A program made the position numbers and the translations under genes. The notes under the pieces were generated by a model. That model had not been told where the DNA came from. It worked only from the letters and a program-made list of their open reading frames with translations, and searched no databases. From UBA9659 sp965208605 (GTDB taxonomy: Bacteria > Pseudomonadota > Gammaproteobacteria > Pseudomonadales > Azotimanducaceae), in contig OZ242345.1 of NCBI GenBank assembly GCA_965208605.1, positions 1,364,001-1,428,000 on the forward strand: a DNA stretch of 64,000 bases, read 5' to 3'. Every line of letters starts with the position of its first letter. Position 1 is the stretch's first letter. Below, piece by piece: positions 1 through 8,004 of this stretch.

Positions 1-1
1 T

Positions 2-247
2 TGGCAAAAAAATCGACTATCTTTTTTGATCGTTTTGCCGGACGGGCTGATAGTGCGGCATCTCTTTTCTATTGGGTCTAGTCAACGACAACTGCAGGTG
101 GCAACTACCGTAGAGATGTCTGGCGGTAATTATCCCTTCACTCTGAACCGGGTCTATGTGCCGCTTGACCCGAGCGAAAGTATGTACGATTGTAAATACA
201 CTATTGCTAATCAGACCACCTGTTCCCTGAACAGGCGTAGCAACTAG
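2..247 (+). CDS. C-terminal part of an unknown protein (5' end outside window)
   Basis: The frame is open from base 2 to a TAG at 245-247, so this is probably the last 81 codons of a gene starting upstream. I do not recognise the family. The visible part contains a beta-rich-looking stretch (QLQVATTVEMSGG) and two Cys residues near the end (YDCKY and TTCSL) that could form a disulfide, which would fit an exported protein. The stop lies only 3 nt before the next gene, a lipoprotein, so the two are probably co-transcribed and both act in the envelope; that is inference. Confidence 0.45.
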   Translation, partial: WQKNRLSFLIVLPDGLIVRHLFSIGSSQRQLQVATTVEMSGGNYPFTLNRVYVPLDPSESMYDCKYTIANQTTCSLNRRSN

Positions 248-250
248 TCC

Positions 251-1357
251 ATGCGGATACCAATAGCCGGATTGCTTCCAGTCTTATTGCTGGTCGTCAG
301 TTGTACTTCTGTGTTTCGCTTAGCGCCAGTGGCGAAACTTCGTGCGCCAATGTTTGAGCCGGTTGAACTGAACTACGCGCATGCTTCGCTTGCTGAGCGG
401 CCCAACCTGAATATCAGCCTGGAGACATTCACTTCAACGCTGAAAGTCAGCAGCCCCATCTACAGCTCAGCAACCCGGATCAGATCAGTTGAAACGCGTT
501 ATCTACCCTATGTATTGAAGCGAACTCTTGATCTTTCTCAATACTGGGGCGCTGTGCGAGTCTTACCCAGAGCAGACCCCAGCGCGGAACTGCAGGTCTC
601 TGGCACTATTCTGTCCTCAGACGGGGTTGAGCTCAGGTTGCTGATCAAGGTCACCGATGCCACCGGCCAAGTGTGGCTTGATAACCTCTATCATGAAACT
701 GCAACTGACCTCCACTATGGGGCAACTCCCCATTATCTGGATGACCCCTTCCAGAATTTGTTCAACCGAGTAGCCAATGATCTCAGCGCCCGATTGCAAC
801 TAGTGCCCACCGCGGCACAGCAACGTATTCTTGATATGGCAATGCTGAGCTATGCAGTGGCATTATCGCCCGCATCATTTTCTGGATACCTCGCCGATGC
901 TCAGGACGGCGAGTTGAAGCTACTATCCCTGCCCGCCCGGGACGACCCTCTATTGAGTAGAGTGGATAAGATCCGGCAAGGTGAATATCTATTCACCGAT
1001 GGTGTGGATGCCCAGTATGAGCTGCTCTTCCGTCAGTTGGGACCCACCTACGCCTGGTGGCGACATTACAGTTATGAATTGATCATCGGTAATGAAAAGT
1101 TGGAACAGATTGATGCTACCCGCGGTGCCACCCGAGGCTCCTGGTATGCGATGGAGCGCATTTATAAAACCTACAAAGAATCCAAGATGAACGAAGACGC
1201 GCTGCGGGAACTGACACTTTCCTTTGATAATGAAACCCGCCCCCTAGTGACCCAGATAGCCGGGAAAGTGATTGAATTGAGCGGTACACTTGATATGCAG
1301 TATGACGAATGGCGCCGCATACTGCGGGATATTTACCGCGAAGAGACGGGTTTATAG
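251..1357 (+). CDS. Unknown envelope lipoprotein, 368 aa
   Basis: The N-terminus is a type II signal peptide: MR, a hydrophobic stretch of about 14 residues, then a lipobox ending in Cys18 (LVVSC). The mature protein is probably anchored in the outer or inner membrane. The rest is soluble, with no other membrane segment. Residues about 55-190 look alpha/beta and the C-terminal third is helical with many aromatic residues (YAWWRHYSYEL). I do not recognise a named family. It starts 3 nt after the upstream partial gene and is followed by a 150-bp spacer with short tandem repeats. Confidence 0.7.
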   Translation: MRIPIAGLLPVLLLVVSCTSVFRLAPVAKLRAPMFEPVELNYAHASLAERPNLNISLETFTSTLKVSSPIYSSATRIRSVETRYLPYVLKRTLDLSQYWGAVRVLPRADPSAELQVSGTILSSDGVELRLLIKVTDATGQVWLDNLYHETATDLHYGATPHYLDDPFQNLFNRVANDLSARLQLVPTAAQQRILDMAMLSYAVALSPASFSGYLADAQDGELKLLSLPARDDPLLSRVDKIRQGEYLFTDGVDAQYELLFRQLGPTYAWWRHYSYELIIGNEKLEQIDATRGATRGSWYAMERIYKTYKESKMNEDALRELTLSFDNETRPLVTQIAGKVIELSGTLDMQYDEWRRILRDIYREETGL

Positions 1358-1382
1358 GGCTGTTACTGATAGCAGTCGCGGT

Positions 1383-1456
1383 CGTCACGCGATGATGGTC
1401 GCACTATAGTAGTCACGCGATGGCAGTCACGCGATGGTTGTCACGCGATGGCGGTG
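1383..1456. repeat. Imperfect short tandem repeat before the MATE gene
   Basis: The motif GTCACGCGATGG recurs about four times with small changes, with periods of about 15 to 30 bp, between the lipoprotein stop and the MATE start. It is one of many such arrays at gene junctions in this window. Confidence 0.7.
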
Positions 1457-1508
1457 ACCCGAGTCAACTCCGCTTAAACAGACATCGCTACACAGGAAGA
1501 TTACCCAC

Positions 1509-2999
1509 TTGACCGACACATCGGCACCATTGATCCCGGCGACGCCAGCAACCCCGGCGACCCCGGTAGCAGCAGACTCTGCTCTCCCGGGGATCATACT
1601 TGAGGCAGGCAAGCTGTTCCGCCTGGCATTACCACTCATGGGCGCTCAGGTCGCCATGATGGGGATGGGCGTGGCGGATGTGGTCATGGCCGGACGATAC
1701 AGTTCCATAGACCTGGCTGGCGTGGCACTGGGAAGTAGCATCTTCTGGCCAACCTTGATGCTATTGATGGGGCTTATCAACGCAGTCACGCCCATAGTCT
1801 CGCAACAACATGGCGCCAAAAAATATACGGAAATCGGTGCTACGATTCGCCAAGGACTCTGGCTGGCGTTGATCGGCGGGCTGACCGGCATGCTCGTCCT
1901 GAATAACATTGCACCAGTGTATCTCTGGCTAGATGTTGACCCGGCTGCCAGTAGTGTCTCCATTCCTTATCTCAAGTATTGCTCTTTCGGTATGCCCGCG
2001 CTCATGTGCTTTTTCTGTTTGCGATTTCTTGCGGAGGGCATGGGATACACCAGGCCAGCACTTTACATTGCCACCAGTGCGCTGCTTCTGAAGGTCCCCC
2101 TCAACTATATTTTTATCTACGGCAAATTCGGCTTGCCGGAAATGGGCGGCGCCGGCTGCGGTCTTGCTCAGGCTATAGTGATGTGGTTACAACTTCTGCT
2201 GGTTCTGATTGTGGTGACGCGGCAGCGGTTTCACATCACTGGTTGGCTCAGTCAATTTTCACTACCCAACTGGCAGATCATCAAACCCTTGCTCGTCATC
2301 GGCATCCCCATCGGCACCACTTTATTTGCTGAGTTAGGGCTCTTTTCCTTCACTACCCTGCTCTTGGGACGTTTCGGCGCCGAGGTGGTGGCGGCACACA
2401 ATATCGCCATGAGTATTACCGCCGTCATGTTTATGTTGCCACTCGCGCTGGGTATGTCAGCGGCCATTCGCATTGGTCATAGGGTGGGTTCTGGGGAAAT
2501 TGTTGAAGCCCGCACCAGCGCCGGCATAGTGATGGGGTTTAGCCTGATTGTCGCCATCGCTGGGTCCCTCAGCATGTACTTTTTCCGCACTCAAATGGTC
2601 AATCTTTACACGCGGGAAACAGCGGTGTATGAATTATCTATCGTCCTGCTGCTCTTCGCGGTCTTCTTTTTCATCTTTGATGCCATTCAAGGGACTGCCG
2701 TCGGCACTTTGCGGGGCTACAAGGACACCCGAATACCCCTATTCATTGCCTTGTTTAGTTACTGGCTGGTTGGCTTGCCCATCGGTGCCAGTCTGGGCCT
2801 GGGTTGGTTCGGCAAGGCCATGGGGGTGTATGGCTTTTGGGTGGGGCTCGCTTCGGGTGTGGGTTGTGCCGCCCTGTTACTCGGTATCAGGCTCACCAGA
2901 CTCAGCGCAAATGTGGCACTGGTGCAAGAACTTGCAAGCACTGGAGAGCATCGAACCCGGCGCAAGGCGACTCGCCCGCCGTCATTCTCGTCATCCTAG
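1509..2999 (+). CDS. MATE family multidrug efflux transporter (NorM-like)
   Basis: Inner-membrane antiporter expected to export cationic drugs in exchange for Na+ or H+. About 12 hydrophobic segments are visible, arranged as two similar halves, with typical MATE stretches such as LALPLMGAQVAMMGMGVADVVMAGR near the first helix and DAIQGTAVGTLRGYKDTRIPL in the second half. At 496 aa it is slightly longer than the usual 450-460 aa. The extra length is a PAT/PATP repeat at residues 10-20 and a C-terminal tail (RPPSFSSS) encoded by a copy of the dispersed repeat that follows. The start is TTG at 1509; no ATG fits the N-terminus better. Confidence 0.9.
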   Translation: MTDTSAPLIPATPATPATPVAADSALPGIILEAGKLFRLALPLMGAQVAMMGMGVADVVMAGRYSSIDLAGVALGSSIFWPTLMLLMGLINAVTPIVSQQHGAKKYTEIGATIRQGLWLALIGGLTGMLVLNNIAPVYLWLDVDPAASSVSIPYLKYCSFGMPALMCFFCLRFLAEGMGYTRPALYIATSALLLKVPLNYIFIYGKFGLPEMGGAGCGLAQAIVMWLQLLLVLIVVTRQRFHITGWLSQFSLPNWQIIKPLLVIGIPIGTTLFAELGLFSFTTLLLGRFGAEVVAAHNIAMSITAVMFMLPLALGMSAAIRIGHRVGSGEIVEARTSAGIVMGFSLIVAIAGSLSMYFFRTQMVNLYTRETAVYELSIVLLLFAVFFFIFDAIQGTAVGTLRGYKDTRIPLFIALFSYWLVGLPIGASLGLGWFGKAMGVYGFWVGLASGVGCAALLLGIRLTRLSANVALVQELASTGEHRTRRKATRPPSFSSS

Positions 3000-3029
3000 T
3001 CATTACAGCCATCGGCGTGGGGTCGCAAG

Positions 3030-3140
3030 GGTGACGGCTTACGGCGCCCCGCGCCGTCATTCTCGAGCTTGCTCGGGAATCCAGAGGAACAAAGGCAATA
3101 CCGCTCGTTCCGCTGGGTTCGACAAGAATGACGGGGTTCG
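3030..3140. repeat. Dispersed palindromic repeat cluster 1
   Basis: Contains the recurring module CGCCGTCATTCTCGAGC-TT-GCTCGGGAAT followed by CCAGAGGAACAAAGGC. The core ATTCTCGAGC/GCTCGGGAAT is an imperfect palindrome able to form a hairpin, so it may also end transcription between the convergent MATE and helicase genes. The remaining bases to 3243 show no gene. Confidence 0.8.
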
Positions 3141-3243
3141 GCTGGGGTGAATATCGTCACAAAGATACTCAGACAGCCATCGCCCGGGTAAATAATGCTA
3201 ACGACTGATTCCAGATAGATTGAAGTAGGGGAATAATTAACAA

Positions 3244-5706
3244 TCAACCTGATGTATCAACTTCGATATCAATAAGATCCTTGAATTGTTCCTCGGTCTC
3301 TGAGTCCCAAAAAATGAGTCTATCCTGACGAAGTTTACCGATTACAGGTTTATAACTATCATGCGTATCGTCAAATAAAGCGACAACTAAAATAGAGGAT
3401 GTACGAGATAAAATGGTATAGATAATTTCATAAACTTCTTCTTCATTTTTAATTCCTGTACGGGTTGACCAAATTATGCACCTTCTTTCAAGTCCTTTTA
3501 GTCTGAGTATTGTGTCTGTTTCTGATGGTACTTTAAGTCTACGGAGTGCGCTTAATAGCGACTTATCCTTCTCCAGTACCGTAGATTGATGAATACCGTA
3601 TACCTTATAGGCATCAATAATAGCTGCTATTTTTGAAGCAAGAGACTCCTCAGATGAACCGTATACTACAATCGGTCTGGCACCTGGTGGAGCATCCTTG
3701 TAAGGAATAATGACATCCACATCTTCTGGAAGATTACAATCTTTCTTGATTTGTTCTGAAATAGGTTTAATTGCTTCACCTACTCTGACCGGTAGTCTGT
3801 AGGATGCTTTGAGTCTATAAATTCTTTTTCTATCGATACCTTCAAATTGAGGAATTCTGGCAGATTTCCCGATATGGATTGCCTGTGCAATGTCTCCTGC
3901 AACACAGAGATGGTTAGGATCTTTCAGTAGTAAGCGGAAAATTTTAAAATCAGCTTGAGTGCAATCTTGTAATTCGTCTACAAACACATAGTCATACTTC
4001 TTTGTATCTGGAAAATTTTTTAATTCCTGTAAAAATAACTGCCTCCGTTGCGTGAAACATAGGATTTTTTCTTTGTAAAGTCTGGTTGCATATTTTTTAA
4101 GAACTTCAAAAACTAATTCTCTACGTTTTCCATTTTTTGGAAGACTGGGGATTTCCCCTCTCCCGGTTCGTTCAATATCTTGATATATATCATGCCCATT
4201 TTTAATACCAACACCCAAACCGTATATTACCCGATGATATTCTTCTAATAGGAATTTAGTATTTAAGATATTGTCATAATCACTACCGGTGATGGATTCT
4301 TTTTCTTTTACCTCGCTAATACAATTTTCTAAAACTCCAACCTTTTCATCCCCTTTATAGTTAATTTTATTAGCCCTTTTATTGTTATTAACAGAGTCTA
4401 TTCTCGATGGCAAAATATCAAAATGAAGCAAGGTGATATTTTTTATCTTTGAATCCGCAAATTGGAAGTACCAAACCTTATCTTTAGTTGTTTGATACAC
4501 TAACTGGTTTTCTTCATCAAGTATTTTTTTTAACCATGCTGCTAGTTGCTGAAGCAGTAACTTGTTAAAGGTAGTCACAAGTATTTTCAGACTAGGCGTA
4601 TAATGAAAATTCTTGGCTGTGTTCACTACCTTGTGACAAATAACAATACTTTTTCCACAACCTGCTGGTCCTTGAATAACAGAAGGCGACTTTTCATAAC
4701 GTGCTGCTTTTTCTTGATCTTCGTTTAAGACGATATCAGAGATAATTTTTATAGACGAACGGTAAAGAGTAGCCTTATTAATTGGCGCAGAAGGCTCAGC
4801 AATCATATCTGCTTGTGTTTTTCTAATAACCAAGCCTGTATAACTTTTATCCGGCCATGTTGCTTCACCAGAAATATTAGAAGAAACATCAGGATGAAAT
4901 GAACGAATTTCTTCACGCAATGCGTTAATTTTAGATAATGATCCTGTATAAAGCAGTTTTGATCTTGTCTGTGGATCTATAACGTAGCCTATATTTTGGA
5001 AATCAACTGCTAAAGCAGTTAAATGCTGCTTCTTATGTTGGCTAGTCGAGAGCAACATAGACAATGGTTTCTCTTTCTCTACTAATTTTAAGAAATCATG
5101 TTTAATATTTTTTTGTTCATCTGATGCATCAAATAAGTAACTGGCAACAATAATGGTGTAATTTTGACTTATTTTTCTTGTCTTGCTCCAAGGATTTATT
5201 TCGTATTCATCCTTGTAGTCAAGCTCGTGTGGAAAATCGTAATGTTTAAGAAATCTTTTCCAGAGATAATCTCTGTTGAAATGGAGCATAAAAGGACTAC
5301 TATCAACATTCACTACATGGATGAAGGAAGGAGGTGTTATGCCATGTTTTTTCATCCCATAGGCAACTAAAAATATTGCTTGTTGAACCGCACCAGTGCC
5401 CGCTCCAAGATCAACAATTTGAATCTCTTTGCCCGATAATTCAAGCAACTGGTTTTTGAATAAAGAAAGGAAGGTATTTATCCTTCGAGGGTGATACCAC
5501 AAAGCATAACTCAATGGTGTGGTTATTCTGTCATAGCATAAATCTTTTCCCTTCATAAGATTATATTGGTCTTTCTGCGTTTGCTTCAGATCATAAACAA
5601 AGTTTTTCTTGTTTCTATTTTGTTTCCAAAAATCTCTACAGGCTGAAGCAATAATGCTATCCAATACTGGTTGCTGGTCAAGAAGCCATTGATCTAATTC
5701 ATTCAT
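3244..5706 (-). CDS. Fusion of a methyltransferase-like domain with a UvrD/Rep-type SF1 helicase
   Basis: 820 aa. The N-terminal part (about 60-300) carries a Rossmann methyltransferase motif I (VDLGAGTGA, 98-106), an acidic motif II region (VNVDSS) and a motif IV-like strand (IIVASYLFDASDE). The C-terminal part is a superfamily 1A helicase: Q-motif (LNEDQ, 327-331), Walker A GPAGCGKS (346-353), Walker B VDELQD (576-581), GDIAQAI (604-610), SYR (635-637) and KGLE plus YTILSR in the last third. No nuclease domain is visible. I chose ATG 5706 because it lies 16 nt after the upstream radical SAM stop and the longer frame would overlap that gene. The AT-rich composition differs from the flanking genes, suggesting transfer. 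Function unknown; DNA repair or defence is plausible. Confidence 0.75.
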   Translation of the reverse strand: MNELDQWLLDQQPVLDSIIASACRDFWKQNRNKKNFVYDLKQTQKDQYNLMKGKDLCYDRITTPLSYALWYHPRRINTFLSLFKNQLLELSGKEIQIVDLGAGTGAVQQAIFLVAYGMKKHGITPPSFIHVVNVDSSPFMLHFNRDYLWKRFLKHYDFPHELDYKDEYEINPWSKTRKISQNYTIIVASYLFDASDEQKNIKHDFLKLVEKEKPLSMLLSTSQHKKQHLTALAVDFQNIGYVIDPQTRSKLLYTGSLSKINALREEIRSFHPDVSSNISGEATWPDKSYTGLVIRKTQADMIAEPSAPINKATLYRSSIKIISDIVLNEDQEKAARYEKSPSVIQGPAGCGKSIVICHKVVNTAKNFHYTPSLKILVTTFNKLLLQQLAAWLKKILDEENQLVYQTTKDKVWYFQFADSKIKNITLLHFDILPSRIDSVNNNKRANKINYKGDEKVGVLENCISEVKEKESITGSDYDNILNTKFLLEEYHRVIYGLGVGIKNGHDIYQDIERTGRGEIPSLPKNGKRRELVFEVLKKYATRLYKEKILCFTQRRQLFLQELKNFPDTKKYDYVFVDELQDCTQADFKIFRLLLKDPNHLCVAGDIAQAIHIGKSARIPQFEGIDRKRIYRLKASYRLPVRVGEAIKPISEQIKKDCNLPEDVDVIIPYKDAPPGARPIVVYGSSEESLASKIAAIIDAYKVYGIHQSTVLEKDKSLLSALRRLKVPSETDTILRLKGLERRCIIWSTRTGIKNEEEVYEIIYTILSRTSSILVVALFDDTHDSYKPVIGKLRQDRLIFWDSETEEQFKDLIDIEVDTSG

Positions 5707-5722
5707 AATAATAAGCAACCCA

Positions 5723-6577
5723 TTACAATGGAGGCTCAAAGCCTTCTTTGCCGACACCAATATCAGGTATATGCGCCTTGATGATCTCAAAAACCTGCAT
5801 GTATCTGGCATCACTCCATTCATACTCTTCAAGAATATTTAAAGCATCATCTCTAGTACCGGCAATAAATTTCCCTTTGTTTGTATGAAATGGCTGAATA
5901 ATAAAATGTTCTATTCCGGTATTTTTCAAATCTATTGCAAACTGCTCAGGGTGCTCCACAGGCAAGAGCGGGGTCATGGTAATACAGGATTGAATACCAG
6001 CATCGTGTATTTCTTTAATAGCCTTAAGCCTGGATGCGTTAGACGGGCAGGATGGTTCAAAAACGCGTCTGATTGTTTCGCTATCAGTAGTAACCGTCAT
6101 GTTCACTTGCACACGCTCAATTTTCTTAAATAAATCAATATCTCGAGTCACCAACTTGGAGCGAGTTTGAACCACTAATCTGATTTTATGATAGTCGGCA
6201 AATTCTTGTAATAATTCTCTTGTGAGTTTAATTTTCTGTTCTATGGGTTGATAAGGGTCGGTAACACTGGACATATACACAACCTTGTCCACAAGAGGTT
6301 TTTTTCGTTTTTTCTTCAACAAGTCTAGCGCATTTTCTTTTACCTCTACCCAGTACCCCCAGTTGTCCATCTTTTCCTTATTGCGCGAAAAAAAGGCAGC
6401 GTAGCAATAGGTACAACCGAAAGAGCAACCAGCGTAAGGGTTTAATGAATAATCGTAACTTTCCATGAAACCCGTTGTTTTGGTGAGTATGCTGCTCGCA
6501 TTCTTATAAGAAATATCAGCGCCACCTAAGGTGGCCACTCTATTCTCATCAGTGAACATCTCTTGTTGATCTGTCAT
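5723..6577 (-). CDS. SPL-like radical SAM protein
   Basis: 284 aa. The 4Fe-4S/SAM motif is CX3CX2C at Cys51, Cys55 and Cys58 in the context NPYAGCSFGCTYCYA, as in the spore-photoproduct-lyase-like radical SAM family. Later conserved stretches (VTDPYQPIE, TRSKLVTRDIDL, EPSCPSNASRL) also fit that family. True SPL repairs thymine dimers, but many relatives have no known substrate. The start is ATG 6577, preceded by TAGGA at a 5-nt spacing; the frame upstream of it is repeat DNA. It is translated just ahead of the methyltransferase-helicase gene (16-nt gap), so the two probably form one operon and act together. Confidence 0.8.
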   Translation of the reverse strand: MTDQQEMFTDENRVATLGGADISYKNASSILTKTTGFMESYDYSLNPYAGCSFGCTYCYAAFFSRNKEKMDNWGYWVEVKENALDLLKKKRKKPLVDKVVYMSSVTDPYQPIEQKIKLTRELLQEFADYHKIRLVVQTRSKLVTRDIDLFKKIERVQVNMTVTTDSETIRRVFEPSCPSNASRLKAIKEIHDAGIQSCITMTPLLPVEHPEQFAIDLKNTGIEHFIIQPFHTNKGKFIAGTRDDALNILEEYEWSDARYMQVFEIIKAHIPDIGVGKEGFEPPL

Positions 6578-6639
6578 TTTTCCTACCACTTGGTTAGATA
6601 TAAAGTCATTTACGCCAACTGTCAACCCTGTCAACCCAA

Positions 6640-6975
6640 AGCTAAAATGTCCCCTTTGGACTGCAGGAAGGGTTATGACTGGAGTGACGGCGGGGAGTCC
6701 CCGTGCTCGCTGGCGACCTAGGGCGCGGGGCGCCGTCATTCTTCTCGTGCGCTCTCCCCGATATGCTCGCACCCGTTGATGTGTACATGCCCAAGGCGGT
6801 TGGCTTTGTTCCTGGATTCCCGAGCAAGCTCGAGAATGACAGCAAAGCGGAGCGGAGCCTAGGGCAAGAATGACGGCGGGGGACCGAACCCCTGTTGAGG
6901 TGTAGCGGGAATATCAAGACGGTTGGCTTTGTTCCTCTGGTTCCCCGCCTACGGCGAGGATGACGGCGGGGCGTC
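6640..6975. repeat. Dispersed repeat cluster 2
   Basis: Fills most of the 370 bp between the radical SAM start and the hydrolase. Modules seen: GCGCGGGGCGCCGTCATTCT, a piece reading GTTGATGTGTACATGCCC, GGATTCCCGAGCAAGCTCGA followed by GAATGAC, and a second module GTTGAGGTGTAGCGGGAATA. Each recurs elsewhere in the window. The right edge forms the last codons of the hydrolase gene. Confidence 0.85.
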
Positions 6976-7899
6976 CAGGTTGACGCGCATGACCTCGGGC
7001 AGTTCATCCTGCCTGGTGGCGCGAATCCAAGAGAGTAAAATCCCTTTGATTGCCGCTACTGTCGCCATAGGTTCATCAAACATCAAATGGTGATAGGTAC
7101 CGGGAATCTGAATAATGGGCAGGATCTCATCCGTGAGTGCGGCCATGTAAGGCGCCGCCAGGGCACCTTCATCGGTGCTGTGCTCACCGAGGATAAGCGC
7201 CGTTGGACATCTGAGACCAGTGAACTTGTCCCGCTGGCTCACGCCCATTTCCAGAAGGTCAAACAGGCCCGGGTCAAACTTCCAGGTCCAGCCGCCATCG
7301 ACTTCCCGCAGGGATGCTTTGCTCAGATAATCAATCACCTCGGGATACCTTATGGGTTGCTCGGGTATAAACCGAAAACGTTGGCGCGCCGTTTCGTAAT
7401 CATCATAGACCCTGGTGGGTCGCCTTCGCTTGCCCTGTTCCTCTATTTGCAAACCCCATTCAGTATAGTTCCCCGGCGGGCTGACCGTGAACTCAATGAA
7501 GATAATTCCACCTAGTTCATCCTGAAAGTAGTGCCCGGTTTCCAAGGCAACGAAGCCCCCAAAACTGTGCGCCACAACAAACGGCAACTCACCGAGGGAG
7601 GCTGCTTGGCAGACGGCCTTCACTTCACGGGCAAAGACTTCACCGGAATACGCCTCACGCCAGCCGCTGTCCCCGTTGCCTGAGAGGTCAAAGGCGGCAA
7701 CTCGGAATTGATCAGCAAGAAAGGGTGCCACAAATCGCCACCATTCCAGATGCGCACTGCTACCGTGCACCAGGACGATACCTGGTTTACCCACCTCGCC
7801 CCAGGTCGCATAGTGAATCTTGCAACCATCAACTGTTACCGACCCCTCCTCATGCGGGGCAGCAAGCGCCCGCTCAAACCACTCTGGCATGGATGCCAT
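6949..7899 (-). CDS. Alpha/beta hydrolase
   Basis: 316 aa, cytoplasmic, no signal peptide. The oxyanion-hole region is VLVHGSS (42-48), the nucleophile elbow is AHSFGG with Ser112, and the catalytic His is likely in the TYHHLMFDEP stretch near residue 280; the acid is probably the Asp/Glu region after LILGEHS. This is the pattern of esterases, epoxide hydrolases and related enzymes; the substrate cannot be told. The C-terminal tail (LDAPPSSSP) is encoded by the dispersed repeat, so the original end was probably altered by repeat insertion. It runs in the same direction as the downstream radical SAM pair but is separated by a repeat cluster. Confidence 0.85.
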   Translation of the reverse strand: MASMPEWFERALAAPHEEGSVTVDGCKIHYATWGEVGKPGIVLVHGSSAHLEWWRFVAPFLADQFRVAAFDLSGNGDSGWREAYSGEVFAREVKAVCQAASLGELPFVVAHSFGGFVALETGHYFQDELGGIIFIEFTVSPPGNYTEWGLQIEEQGKRRRPTRVYDDYETARQRFRFIPEQPIRYPEVIDYLSKASLREVDGGWTWKFDPGLFDLLEMGVSQRDKFTGLRCPTALILGEHSTDEGALAAPYMAALTDEILPIIQIPGTYHHLMFDEPMATVAAIKGILLSWIRATRQDELPEVMRVNLDAPPSSSP

Positions 7900-8004
7900 A
7901 AAAAATTCCTCTGGGATTAAATCTGGGATTAAAAGCAGGGCAATTTATCACAGTTTCCCGCTGCTGAAGCAAGGGGAAGCCCGCTAAGCAGCTATGGACA
8001 GGAA

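Noticed and set aside
2548..3150. 200-aa plus-strand frame overlapping the MATE gene
   Set aside because: Shadow frame of the MATE 3' half running into a repeat cluster; no motif.
3244..5832. Longer 862-aa form of the helicase protein
   Set aside because: The extra 42 codons overlap the end of the radical SAM gene; ATG 5706 right after that stop is the better start.
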